This document shows, piece after piece, positions 1 through 6,950 of a DNA stretch of 64,000 nt. The DNA comes from Lachnospiraceae bacterium C1.1. GTDB taxonomy: Bacteria > Bacillota > Clostridia > Lachnospirales > Lachnospiraceae. Below the pieces are notes generated by a model. That model was not told the origin of the DNA, did no database searches, and saw only the letters and a program-made list of their open reading frames with translations. The stretch is from contig JAUISW010000001.1 in NCBI GenBank assembly GCA_030434875.1, positions 62,001-126,000 on the forward strand, written 5' to 3'. The position numbers and the translations under genes are program-made. Numbering within the stretch: the stretch's first letter is position 1; each line of letters begins with the position of its first letter.

Positions 1-1
1 T

Positions 2-127
2 GATCCGACGGATGTGGGGGCATGGACCGGTCTGTGGCTTCCCATACTGCTGATATCACTTGGCGCGGCGGCAGTTATAGCTGGATGCGTCAGTATCGTT
101 ATTGTCAAAAGGAACGGTTTTTTTTGA
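2..127 (+). CDS. C-terminal end of a membrane-anchored surface protein (partial)
   Basis: The frame starting at base 2 is open from the window edge to a TGA at 125-127 and reads as about 41 residues. An acidic stretch (DPTDVGAWTG) is followed by one hydrophobic segment of about 25 residues and a short basic end (VKRNGFF). That layout is typical of the C-terminal anchor of secreted Clostridia surface proteins. No LPXTG motif is visible in the portion present. The rest of the gene lies upstream, so the function cannot be named. It belongs to element E0 or to whatever lies beyond it. Confidence 0.5.
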   Translation, partial: DPTDVGAWTGLWLPILLISLGAAAVIAGCVSIVIVKRNGFF

Positions 128-129
128 CA

Positions 130-399
130 TGTGAAAAATACGGATCTCCTGATGTATTAGGGATAGGAGATGAGATTTGGAAAAGTAATGAAAGACGGCA
201 AAACATATACTTGGTCATGCAGGATGTGAACCACCAGCTTTTCACCGACAGCGTTCTTGAGGAGGTGATGATATCTCAGGAGAGGGAAGATAAAGATACG
301 GCGCTAAAGATATTAGAGTCTCTTGACCTGTTGGAATATGCACAGAGACATCCGCTTTCTTTATCCGGTGGACAAAAACAGAGAGTGTCTATCGCATAG
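130..399 (+). pseudogene. ECF/energy-coupling type ABC transporter ATPase, internal fragment
   Basis: The reading frame holds the Q-loop region (YLVMQDVNHQLF, typical of EcfA/CbiO-like ATPases), the helical domain and the ABC signature (LSGGQKQRVSIA), and then stops at once at TAG 397-399. The Walker A half before it, and the Walker B, D-loop and H-loop after it, are missing. An intact ATPase of this family has about 250-480 residues; only about 85 are recognisable here. The frame is open further upstream, but that part does not resemble the family. It is a decayed remnant left of the first att core, in the incomplete element E0. Confidence 0.7.
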
Positions 400-490
400 T
401 TGAGATGCATGCGCTTAGTGCCTAAGTGATTTGTTTTCCATACAGTATGTCAACAATGTGGTATAAAACTTGATGCGAAATTCATCTCCG

Positions 491-514
491 TGGTACTCGA
501 TGTGGTACTCGGTC
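491..514 (+). repeat. Right-arm integrase sites of E0 (2 copies)
   Basis: TGGTACTCG at 491-499 and TGGTACTCGGTC at 503-514, with a 12-bp period. The last base lies 61 bp before the core ATG at 575. The same pair with altered middle bases occurs at the same distance before the cores at 2941 and 23210. Confidence 0.7.
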
Positions 515-574
515 AAAACCATGAATCGCGGAAAGCCCGTAAAATAAAGAAAACTCAAGGGAGATTATATTATT

Positions 575-590
575 ATGAAACTAGGAATCG
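575..590 (+). repeat. att core copy 1 (E0/E1 boundary)
   Basis: ATGAAACTAGGAATCG, differing by one base from the first 16 bases of ychF (23210-23225). It is preceded by a ychF-like leader (AAAGCCCGTAAAATAAAG and a GGGAGATTATA ribosome site). The reading frame it starts closes after seven codons. Confidence 0.8.
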
Positions 591-720
591 TTATTTGAAG
601 GCCTTTTTCATATATCTCCATATAAAACATTAAATCTATTCAAAACCGCATAAATACTTCATTTGCGGAAATTCCAACTCTGATATAACTTGATAAAGAT
701 TCATATATTTTATAAAAAAA

Positions 721-772
721 TGGCACTCGTGTGGCACTTGGTGGCACTCGATATGGCACTCGATGGCACTCG
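721..772 (+). repeat. Left-arm integrase sites of E1 (5 copies)
   Basis: TGGCACTCG or TGGCACTTG at 721, 732, 742, 754 and 764, spaced 10-12 bp, about one helical turn. The first begins 131 bp after the core end at 590. The period is far too short for a CRISPR array and fits cooperative binding of an integrase N-terminal domain. Confidence 0.7.
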
Positions 773-1075
773 TTTTTGGGTAGTCCTATGAGGGAATACT
801 TCATGCCATTTTTGGTAACTTTCTAGTTTAAAAGTCCCAAATTAGCATTTAACAAATCAATTTTGTAAAAATGGTATTTGTACCTGACTGGAAATATAAC
901 GAATCCATGCTGTTGCTTGGTTTAAATTACGTACGATAGTAGCAATAAACATGGTAAAAACGTACATAAACTTAACTTGACAAGACAACTCTATGATGAT
1001 AAGTTAAAAATATGTATAGAAATGCTATGTAATAGAGTAAAATCAGACAAATAATTAACATCATGGAGCGAGTAT

Positions 1076-1843
1076 ATGAACTTATATTATGAACTGTTAC
1101 AATATCCAATTTTTTCCATGAAAGAAGTTAATGGCCTGTATTCAAGTGAACGGACAGCAAGGATGGCATTAGGAAAGCTTCTGAAGGAAAATATGGTGCT
1201 AAAAATTCGAAATGGGTTATATACGTGTCTTAGCGGTGAAAATGGCGGACCAGTGGCTAACAGATTTCAAATTGCCAGTGCTATCACGCCATCTTCATAT
1301 GTATCACATCATACAGCATTTGAATATTATGGAACTGCCGATCAGGTTTTCTATGAGGTTTATGTTGGCTCAGAGACACGTTTTCACGACTTTGAATTTG
1401 ATGGGTACACTTATCATTATGTAAAAGAACAGATGAAAGAAGGTATAGTTTTTCCGGAATTTGGCGGCGGCGTGAGGATTACAGATAAGGAGCGGACGAT
1501 AACGGACTCCATAAAGGATATGAATCTCATTGCCGGGCTGGAAGAGGTGCTTTCATGTCTCGTGTCCGTGAACAGTATTGATGAAACAAAAATGTTAAAT
1601 TATCTGGCCTTATATGACAATGCCTTTTTATATCAGAAGACAGGTTTTATCTTTAGTGAATATCAGAGGGAACTGGGCATAAGCGATGATTTTATAAAGA
1701 TGTGTAAGGATAGGAGCGGAGATTCAAAACGATATTTGACAACTGGAATAAATGAGCCTGCTTATTCCGGTGAATGGAAGTTGGTCTATCCAAAGAATAT
1801 TAAGAGAATGAAAAACGGAGGGCTAGAAGATGCCGCAATTTAA
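1076..1843 (+). CDS. abiEi: AbiEi-family type IV antitoxin / transcriptional autoregulator
   Basis: The product has 255 residues. The N-terminal 60 read as a winged-helix domain (VNGLYSSERTARMALGKLLKENMVLKIRNGLYTC in pieces), as in AbiEi proteins. The middle carries the family pattern of an HTAFEYYG segment, and KERTITDSIKDM resembles the D-R-T-hhD motif of the C-terminal antitoxin domain. The start ATG 1076 has GGAGCGAG upstream. It overlaps the toxin gene by 14 bp, the usual coupled order with antitoxin first. In known AbiE systems the antitoxin represses its own promoter and counteracts the toxin without stable binding. It is the only module in this window with an intact toxin. Confidence 0.85.
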   Translation: MNLYYELLQYPIFSMKEVNGLYSSERTARMALGKLLKENMVLKIRNGLYTCLSGENGGPVANRFQIASAITPSSYVSHHTAFEYYGTADQVFYEVYVGSETRFHDFEFDGYTYHYVKEQMKEGIVFPEFGGGVRITDKERTITDSIKDMNLIAGLEEVLSCLVSVNSIDETKMLNYLALYDNAFLYQKTGFIFSEYQRELGISDDFIKMCKDRSGDSKRYLTTGINEPAYSGEWKLVYPKNIKRMKNGGLEDAAI

Positions 1844-2768
1844 TAGAAGAGAGCTTGATGTAAGAGCTCGGGAATATGGCTTTAATAGCGATACCTTTGA
1901 GAAGGTTCTTCGATTGAGGACAATTCTTGATTTCTTAAATACGCATGAATATATGCGTGAACATTTGTTGCTTAAGGGCGGAACGGCAATAAATCTGACT
2001 GTTTTTAACCTTCCAAGATTGTCGGTTGATATAGATTTGGATTTTGTTCCAAATCTGACAAGAGAAGAAACGGTGAATGAAAGAGAACGACTTACGGAGA
2101 TCCTGAAGGGATTTATGTCGGAGCAAGGATATTCCCTCTCTGAGGCATCAAGATTCAGTCACAGCCTGGACGCATTCCATTATAATTATGTGAATGCAGC
2201 TGGTAATAGAGATATGATCAAGATAGAGATCAACTATTCACTGAGAACGCACGTGCTATTGCCAGAGGACAGGGCATTAGTGACTGATGCTTTCGGAGAA
2301 CCGATAAAGGTCAGGACGGTCGCTGCAATGGAAATTTTTGCGGCAAAAACCAATGCTCTGATAAGTAGAGCGGCTGCAAGAGATCTGTATGACTTCTGTA
2401 ATATGGCTGATATTAATCTGTTTGCAGGAGAGGAAGACTTGTTTAGAAAATGCATTATTTTCTATGCAACAATCTCGGCAAAAGAAGTGAACAAAACCTT
2501 TGATACATCAGCCATAGACAGTCTTGTCTTTTCAAAAATAAAATCAGATTTGTTCCCGGTTCTGGCTGTGAAGGATAAATTTGACCTGAAAGGAAAGAAG
2601 CAACAAGCAAAGGAGTATATAGCATCGCTTATGAAGCCGACAGCTCAGGAAATGGAATATATGGAAAGGTTTATAGCAAAGGAGTACAAGCCGGAACTGC
2701 TTTTTGAAGATACAGAGATTGTTGAGCGCTTACGGAATCATCCGATGGCACTATGGAAATGTAAATGA
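1830..2768 (+). CDS. abiEii: AbiEii/AbiGii-family nucleotidyltransferase toxin
   Basis: The product has 312 residues, full length for the family (DUF1814). The nucleotidyltransferase core is clear at residues 47-72: LLKGGTAINL supplies the GG(T/S) motif and SVDIDLDF the metal-binding D-x-D. A later conserved segment reads KIEINYS, and AARDLYDF matches the R-D-hhD motif. Family members transfer nucleotides (for some, to tRNA 3' ends) and cause growth arrest or abortive infection. The ribosome site GGAGGGC lies within the antitoxin gene, so translation is probably coupled. A hairpin terminator follows. No lesion is seen, so it is probably functional. Confidence 0.87.
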   Translation: MPQFNRRELDVRAREYGFNSDTFEKVLRLRTILDFLNTHEYMREHLLLKGGTAINLTVFNLPRLSVDIDLDFVPNLTREETVNERERLTEILKGFMSEQGYSLSEASRFSHSLDAFHYNYVNAAGNRDMIKIEINYSLRTHVLLPEDRALVTDAFGEPIKVRTVAAMEIFAAKTNALISRAAARDLYDFCNMADINLFAGEEDLFRKCIIFYATISAKEVNKTFDTSAIDSLVFSKIKSDLFPVLAVKDKFDLKGKKQQAKEYIASLMKPTAQEMEYMERFIAKEYKPELLFEDTEIVERLRNHPMALWKCK

Positions 2769-2797
2769 TTTGTCACTACACGTTTTTACAAATCCGT

Positions 2798-2837
2798 CCT
2801 GACATGGTAATATATATTCGCTGTGTCAGGGCTGTTT
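2798..2837 (+). terminator. Terminator after abiE of E1
   Basis: CCTGACA (2798-2804) pairs with TGTCAGG (2824-2830), followed by GCTGTTTTTA. It separates the toxin gene from the right-arm sites. Confidence 0.5.
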
Positions 2838-2856
2838 TTATGTCGTAATACATAAA

Positions 2857-2880
2857 TGGTACTCGTCGTGGCACTCGGTC
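2857..2880 (+). repeat. Right-arm integrase sites of E1 (2 copies)
   Basis: TGGTACTCG at 2857-2865 and TGGCACTCGGTC at 2869-2880, with a 12-bp period. The end lies 61 bp before the core ATG at 2941, as in E0 and E4. Confidence 0.7.
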
Positions 2881-2940
2881 AAACAAGCTGAGATAACAAA
2901 TGGCTTAAATAAAGCATTTTAAAAAGGAGATACATAAAAA

Positions 2941-2956
2941 ATGAAACTAGGAATCG
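2941..2956 (+). repeat. att core copy 2 (E1/E2 boundary)
   Basis: ATGAAACTAGGAATCG, identical to copies 1 and 4, with an AAAAAGGAGATACAT ribosome-site leader before it. The frame from this ATG closes after eleven codons. Confidence 0.8.
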
Positions 2957-3086
2957 CTCCGAGTTTGGTATTTTGATAAATCTCCTTATAAGCGTATAAA
3001 AACTCTTAAAACCGCATGACATAAGGCTTTGCAGAAAATTCTATTCCTATAAATCTTGATATAGATTCATAAAAATCATAAAAAAA

Positions 3087-3116
3087 TGGCACTCCTGTGG
3101 CACTCGATGGCACCCA
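3087..3116 (+). repeat. Left-arm integrase sites of E2 (3 copies)
   Basis: TGGCACTCC at 3087, TGGCACTCG at 3098 and TGGCACCCA at 3108. The first starts 131 bp after the core end at 2956, exactly as in E1. Confidence 0.65.
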
Positions 3117-3238
3117 TGGGAGTGTTGTCGGAACTTTATTAATTATTCCCGAATCAGCAAAATTGAATATGCAGAAAAACGCTAAGTCGTAAGCTGTTTT
3201 ATGCTGATGGACAAAACTATAGTCATCAGCATACTTTA

Positions 3239-3276
3239 CATTGGTGTATATATAGTGTAAAATGTGTACACCAATG
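3239..3276. promoter_or_regulatory. Probable operator/promoter of the first E2 antitoxin gene
   Basis: CATTGGTGTA (3239-3248) and TACACCAATG (3267-3276) form a perfect 10-bp inverted repeat around an AT-rich TATATATAGTGTAAAAT that could serve as the -10 region. AbiEi antitoxins repress their own promoters through inverted repeats, so this is a likely binding site. Confidence 0.5.
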
Positions 3277-3300
3277 CAAGGTTTGTTTGAGGTGACATAT

Positions 3301-3894
3301 ATGACTAAGTTTGAAGAGATTGATAAATTATTAGAACAAAATGATGGATACTTGTTTTCAAAAGATGTAGAGAAAGCCGGAATCTCCAGAACGTATTTGG
3401 CTAGCTATGTTAAGGAAAGAGGACTGGAGAAAGTATCAAAAGGAATCTATATTTCGCCGGACACATGGGAGGATGAACTGTACATTCTCCAACTTCGTTA
3501 TCCAAAAGTTATTTTCTCCGGAGAAACTGCGCTGTATCTTCATGAAATGATTGATAGAGAATACTCACAGATTACTGTGACGGTCCCACCAAGATTTAAT
3601 CGAACCAGATTATTGTCTGAAGGGGTTGTGATTCGGCAGGAACAGGAGACCAGTTATAATCTTGGAATCACAGAATTACAAACAAATTTTGGAAACACAG
3701 TTAGGGTCTATGATGTGGAAAAGACGGTCTGTGATCTTGTAAAACTGAGAGGCAAAATAGAAGTTCAACATTATCAGACTGCAATTAAGTCATATATGAG
3801 AAGAAAAGACAAGGACTTAACGCGTTTGCTTAAGTATGCAGAAACCTTAAAAATTCGAGATGAAATCATGAAATACATTGAGGTGATGGTATGA
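3301..3894 (+). CDS. AbiEi-family antitoxin, E2 module 1
   Basis: The product has 197 residues from ATG 3301, which has GAGGTG upstream. An earlier ATG at 3262 falls inside the inverted-repeat operator, so I prefer the shorter form. The N-terminal helix-turn-helix (residues about 1-50: ISRTYLASYVKERGLEKVSKGIYIS) is followed by the family core IFSGETALYLHEMIDRE and VYDVEKTVCDLVK. It is about 40% identical by eye to the second E2 antitoxin (4326-4919). The stop overlaps the ATG of the following toxin remnant (ATGA at 3891). The antitoxin is intact although its toxin is lost. Confidence 0.85.
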   Translation: MTKFEEIDKLLEQNDGYLFSKDVEKAGISRTYLASYVKERGLEKVSKGIYISPDTWEDELYILQLRYPKVIFSGETALYLHEMIDREYSQITVTVPPRFNRTRLLSEGVVIRQEQETSYNLGITELQTNFGNTVRVYDVEKTVCDLVKLRGKIEVQHYQTAIKSYMRRKDKDLTRLLKYAETLKIRDEIMKYIEVMV

Positions 3895-3930
3895 TAAAAA
3901 CTGCTATACAGCTAAAAGCAAAGATAAGAA
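3891..3930 (+). pseudogene. Start of an AbiEii toxin gene, cut by an IS200/IS605 remnant
   Basis: ATG 3891 overlaps the antitoxin stop. Only about 13 residues (MIKTAIQLKAKIR) remain. They match the start of the second E2 toxin remnant (MIKSATAVKTKIK). The sequence then passes directly into the C-terminal part of an IS200/IS605 transposase. The catalytic region is absent. Confidence 0.7.
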
Positions 3931-4240
3931 ATATATTTTTGGTGTAGAGGATATTACGTAGATACGGTAGGCAAGAATGCGAAGAAGATACAGGAGTATA
4001 TTCAGAATCAGCTTAAGGAAGATTTGGAATATGATCAGATGACATTGAAGGAGTATATCGACCCGTTTACGGGTGAGCCGGTATTGCAAAAGAAATAAGG
4101 ATGAGCCCAGGGGGCTCACTGAGTAAATGACTTTGCGGCTGGCGAACTTTTCGATTGGTCTTTAGACCCAGTGCCGGTAACAAGCCCTTATAGGGCGTGA
4201 ACAAACCACCGGCTAAGCCGGTGGTTATGATTTGCTTTTT
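3931..4240 (+). mobile_element. IS200/IS605-family element, 3' remnant
   Basis: The frame ending at TAA 4096-4098 reads FWCRGYYVDTVGKN and continues for about 50 residues. I recognise this as the C-terminal end of a Y1 TnpA transposase (the catalytic HUH and tyrosine parts are missing). After it lies a non-coding tail with a perfect hairpin, CCACCGGC/GCCGGTGG at 4206-4224, typical of the structured right end used by these elements. The left end and most of tnpA are gone, so it cannot move alone. It sits inside the first E2 toxin gene. Confidence 0.65.
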
Positions 4241-4313
4241 CGCTACAAAAATATAATTATATAGCGAGAAAGTATTGATTTTCTCGCTACTAGATTCTAA
4301 AATTGTAGCGAAA
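4238..4313. promoter_or_regulatory. Nested inverted repeats before the second E2 antitoxin (operator)
   Basis: Four half-sites are arranged symmetrically: TTTCGCTAC (4238), TAGCGAGAA (4262), TTCTCGCTA (4281) and GTAGCGAAA (4305). The outer pair and the inner pair are each perfect reverse complements, with starts 24, 19 and 24 bp apart. A TATAAT lies at 4252-4257. This fits a two-dimer autorepression site of the antitoxin. Confidence 0.55.
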
Positions 4314-4325
4314 GGGGTTGATTAC

Positions 4326-4919
4326 ATGGATGAAGAAAATATCCTTGATAAGCTAATTGAAGAACAGAACGGATATATTCGACTAATAGATGCTCAAAAT
4401 GAAGGAGTATCAAAGTATACTGTTATGGAGTATGTCCGTAAAAATGAAATGGAAAAACTAGCACCTGGTGTATATATTTCGTCTGATGCTTGGGAAGATA
4501 GATTGTATTTATTGCAGCTTCGTAACAGGAAAATTGTTTTTTCACATGAGTCCGCTTTGTACATGCATAATCTTTCTGATAGAGAACCTTTTTCGCCGGT
4601 CATTACTGTCGGGAGAGGATATAATGCGAAACATCTAAAAGATAAGGGCGTTGTAGTTCATACGGTAAGACCGGAGTGGTTAGAGCTTGGATTAACGCAT
4701 GCACAGACATTCACTGGAAATACAGTACGAATCTATGACAGAGAACGTTGTATTTGCGATATTATCAAGAATAAAAATAAGATGGATATTCAAGTATTTC
4801 AAATGGCTTTGACATCTTATTTTACTGATGGTGATAAAAATATTCATAACCTTATGAAATATTCCGAGATTATGGGGATTTCAGATAAGGTGAGACAATA
4901 TACAGAGGTATTATTATGA
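4326..4919 (+). CDS. AbiEi-family antitoxin, E2 module 2
   Basis: The product has 197 residues from ATG 4326 (AAAGGGG upstream). An in-frame ATG at 4275 lies inside the operator repeats and is less likely. The domain order matches module 1: N-terminal helix-turn-helix (EGVSKYTVMEYVRKNEMEKL) with GVYISSDAWEDRLYLLQLR, then IVFSHESALYMHNLSDRE, then IYDRERCICDIIKN. The length is the same as module 1. The stop overlaps the ATG of the broken toxin (4916). The two modules probably arose by duplication or by stacking of two related cassettes, and differ enough in sequence and operator to be non-cross-regulating. Confidence 0.85.
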   Translation: MDEENILDKLIEEQNGYIRLIDAQNEGVSKYTVMEYVRKNEMEKLAPGVYISSDAWEDRLYLLQLRNRKIVFSHESALYMHNLSDREPFSPVITVGRGYNAKHLKDKGVVVHTVRPEWLELGLTHAQTFTGNTVRIYDRERCICDIIKNKNKMDIQVFQMALTSYFTDGDKNIHNLMKYSEIMGISDKVRQYTEVLL

Positions 4920-5145
4920 TTAAAAGTGCTACAGCCGTAAAGACAAAGATAAAAAAAAGGCAGGTGGAAATAGTGATAAATCCCAGATAATGCTGAGAAT
5001 ATATCTGATGGAACGACTTTTGGAGAGAGTTTCTTTATCAAAGTATAGAGATAACTTTGTGCTAAAGGGCGGCCTTCTAGTGTCTTCGTTAGTTGGCGTG
5101 GATATGCGTTCAACTATCTTGATAGGCAATTGTGTTTTTTCTTAG
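4916..5145 (+). pseudogene. AbiEii toxin gene, frameshifted and truncated
   Basis: ATG 4916 reads MIKSATAVKTKIK and then hits a stop at 4979. The +1 frame continues the protein (LRIYLMERLLERVSLSKYRDN, FVLKGGLLVSSLVGVDMRST) to a stop at 5143. The GG motif of the nucleotidyltransferase is present, but the sequence departs from the family just before the D-x-D residues, so no active enzyme can be made. Frameshift plus deletion, following an intact antitoxin. Confidence 0.75.
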
Positions 5146-5246
5146 TGCAGATATGCATTTTACACATATAAAGTTTACGTTAAATCGGCTCTTTGCTAAT
5201 TGTTTTTGGAGGTGGTATGATGATATTATTAATGTGAGGAGTAAGT

Positions 5247-6098
5247 ATGGCTAAGAAAAAGGTTACAGAGGATGAATCCTCTAGAAATGGGCTCAGTGCT
5301 CAAATTAACGTTGAGCTTGATAAAGCGATTGATGATTTAACTTTATTTGATGATGACCTTATGAGCAAGGTTTTTGATGGAAATATTGAAGCCACAGAAC
5401 TTTTATTGCAGATTATCCTTGAGCGTAAGGATGTCAGGGTCGTTAGAGTTAAAGGTCAGGTTGAACTTAAGAGCCCATATCTAGGTGGAAGAAATATCAA
5501 GCTTGATATTGATGCTATAGATGGAAATGGTATAGAGTTTGATGTAGAGGTTCAGCGTAATACTAAGGGTTCCAATATTAGACGGCCAAGATTTCATCAA
5601 AGCATGATGGATTCAAGGCTATTAAAGAAAAATCAGGAATTTAAGGAACTGAAAGACACTTATGTTATTTTCATTTGTCGGCATGACAAATTTAAGGAAA
5701 ACAAGCCGATATATCATGTAGATAAGATTATCAGAGAAACAGGCAAGACTTTTGATGATGGAGCTCATATAATTTACGTTAATGGTAAGTATAGGGGCGA
5801 AGATGATTTCGGTAAGTTAGCACATGACTTTAATTGCAAGAAGGCAGACAATATTTATTTCAAGCCTCTCGCTGATGGAGTCAGACATTTCAAAGAAACT
5901 GAGAAAGGACGTGATGCTATGTGTGAATCATTTACAAAGTTAGCTGATAAAGTTGCTGATGAGCGAGCTGAACAGACAACAATAAATAATATCAAACTAA
6001 TGATGAAGAACATGAAGTGTTCTTTAGAGGATGCTCTTAATGCTCTTGAAATTAAGGGAAAAGAGCGTGCTATCATAGCAAAGCAGCTCCAAAAGTAA
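5247..6098 (+). CDS. Rpn-family PD-(D/E)XK nuclease (recombination-promoting nuclease / putative transposase)
   Basis: The product has 283 residues with GAGGAG before ATG 5247. The middle part carries the Rpn/PF12784 signature: KSPYLGGRNIKLDIDAIDGNG followed by FDVEVQ, which supply the D and E-x-Q of the nuclease core, then RRPRFHQSMMDSRLLKKNQEF and VIFICRHDKF. The C-terminal 60 residues are helical (KLADKVADERAEQTT, AIIAKQLQK), as usual. E. coli Rpn proteins are DNA endonucleases that stimulate RecA-independent recombination. Copies are often numerous in Lachnospiraceae and associated with mobile regions. The gene is intact and sits between toxin debris and the E2/E3 junction. Confidence 0.85.
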   Translation: MAKKKVTEDESSRNGLSAQINVELDKAIDDLTLFDDDLMSKVFDGNIEATELLLQIILERKDVRVVRVKGQVELKSPYLGGRNIKLDIDAIDGNGIEFDVEVQRNTKGSNIRRPRFHQSMMDSRLLKKNQEFKELKDTYVIFICRHDKFKENKPIYHVDKIIRETGKTFDDGAHIIYVNGKYRGEDDFGKLAHDFNCKKADNIYFKPLADGVRHFKETEKGRDAMCESFTKLADKVADERAEQTTINNIKLMMKNMKCSLEDALNALEIKGKERAIIAKQLQK

Positions 6099-6125
6099 AA
6101 CTTAATTATAGCTACAAAGTACATC

Positions 6126-6157
6126 AAAGCAGTGGACTTATGTCAGCTGCTTTTTTC
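6126..6157 (+). terminator. Terminator after the Rpn gene
   Basis: AAAGCAG (6126-6132) and CTGCTTT (6147-6153) form a stem leading into a T run. Confidence 0.5.
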
Positions 6158-6329
6158 GTGCAATTATTTAAAACGATATAATTCTATTGTTTTTATGGTT
6201 GGAGGAAGCTGCTATATGAAATTAGTTTATGTGAAGCTTCGCATAAACCAAAAAAAGCCAAGTGAGCGTGGAAAGACATATAGCGAAAAGCCCATAAAAT
6301 AAAGGTTTTTAAAGGAGATATAAGATAAT

Positions 6330-6345
6330 ATTAAACTAGGAATCG
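6330..6345 (+). repeat. att core copy 3 (E2/E3 boundary)
   Basis: ATTAAACTAGGAATCG: identical to copies 1, 2 and 4 except that the start codon is ATT. The leader AAAGCCCATAAAATAAAG and TAAAGGAGATATAA are retained. Confidence 0.75.
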
Positions 6346-6463
6346 CGCGGCTCCACCATTTTCACGTTTTGTCACGCTAGGTTCCAAAAGCTTATATTTC
6401 CTCACTTTTAAAAAATTCTTTTCTTACATATCGTCACGTAAAATCACGTGAAGTGGTTTTAAA

Positions 6464-6492
6464 TGGCACATGAATGGCAAAAAAATGGCACA
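6464..6492 (+). repeat. Left-arm integrase sites of E3 (3 copies)
   Basis: TGGCACA at 6464, TGGCAAA at 6475 and TGGCACA at 6486, period 11 bp. The first begins 119 bp after the core end at 6345, the same as in E4 and 12 bp less than in E1 and E2. Confidence 0.6.
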
Positions 6493-6572
6493 TATTAATC
6501 AATTTGGAAACGTTTCATGCCAAATATAATAGGTAAACCTAGGAGGGGTAGTCACACCCAGTTTTTTTACAT

Positions 6573-6611
6573 AGGACTGTTATTTCGAAAGAGATAGCTG
6601 TTCTTTTTTTA
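6573..6611 (+). terminator. T-tailed hairpin near the left end of E3
   Basis: AGGACTGTTATTTC (6573-6586) pairs, with G-T wobbles, with GAGATAGCTGTTCT (6591-6604) and runs into seven T. It would stop transcription entering E3 from E2, and resembles the hairpin at the other end of E3. Confidence 0.5.
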
Positions 6612-6950
6612 TCAGCACTTTTGAATTGTGTATTTCTTACTGGATGAGGATTCTGTATAATTGAAGACAGCGAAAATCGTTAAGGAAAGAATCGAAGATG
6701 ATGCAAACGAAAAAGCAGCATTAAAATTTTCAATAACTGCCCTTTCGTTTGCATCTATTTCGATTTTTCCTGGTTGAACAAAGCGCGTCCGGGTGGCTGT
6801 TATATATGGGATTTCAATATTTCCACTCTTTTGTCGACCAGTATATCATATGTTGTGAAAAATGGATATCAAATGTGCAGAAATCCATTTTTATGCAACA
6901 CAAATAAGCCTCCCTTTAGGAAGCTTTCTGAGATATTCAGTTGTAGCCCT

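Larger units (their letters stand above)
400..1075. other. E0/E1 junction: non-coding arm sites, att core and leader of abiE
   Basis: No gene is seen here. Block 462-480 is 18/19 identical to 23097-23115 at the end of the E4 integrase gene, so E0 probably once ended in a similar integrase. Two right-arm repeats (491-514), the core (575-590), and a 130-bp AT-rich spacer with the motif AAAACCGCAT also found in E2 follow. Five left-arm repeats (721-772) come next. A TTGACA at 977-982 with a poor -10 (TAAGTT, 17-bp spacer) is a weak promoter candidate for abiEi. Confidence 0.6.
575..2940 (+). mobile_element. Integrative element E1 (about 2.4 kb) with an intact AbiE module
   Basis: E1 is bounded by att core copies 1 and 2. 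It has five TGGCACTCG-type left-arm sites (721-772) and two right-arm sites (2857-2880). Its only genes are an abiEi-abiEii pair. It has no integrase and would depend on one in trans. The polarity is the same as for E2-E4. Element status is inferred from the flanking repeats and their fixed spacing. Confidence 0.7.
2941..6329 (+). mobile_element. Integrative element E2 (about 3.4 kb) with two decayed AbiE modules
   Basis: E2 is bounded by att cores 2 and 3. It holds two related antitoxin genes, each followed by a broken toxin start, an IS200/IS605 remnant between them, and an Rpn-family nuclease gene. Left-arm sites are at 3087-3116. No right-arm pair is recognisable at the expected place (6246-6269), so this end may be degenerate. 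No integrase. Confidence 0.65.
6099..6773. other. E2/E3 junction, non-coding
   Basis: No convincing gene. It contains the Rpn terminator, a 28-codon micro-ORF at 6216-6302 with a GGAGG site (MKLVYVKLRINQKK start, unrecognised), att core 3, E3 left-arm sites, a T-tailed hairpin at 6573-6611, and a 13-bp inverted repeat (GATGCAAACGAAA at 6700-6712, TTTCGTTTGCATC at 6743-6755) next to the IS91-type element. Confidence 0.5.

Noticed and set aside
721..772. Short repeated units that might be a CRISPR array
   Set aside because: The units are 9 bp with 10-12 bp period, no spacers of CRISPR length and no cas genes. Their fixed distance to an att core fits integrase arm sites.
6216..6302. 28-codon ORF with a GGAGG site just before att core 3
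   Set aside because: No recognisable product; it ends inside the conserved ychF-like leader and is probably not a gene. It is mentioned only in the region entry.
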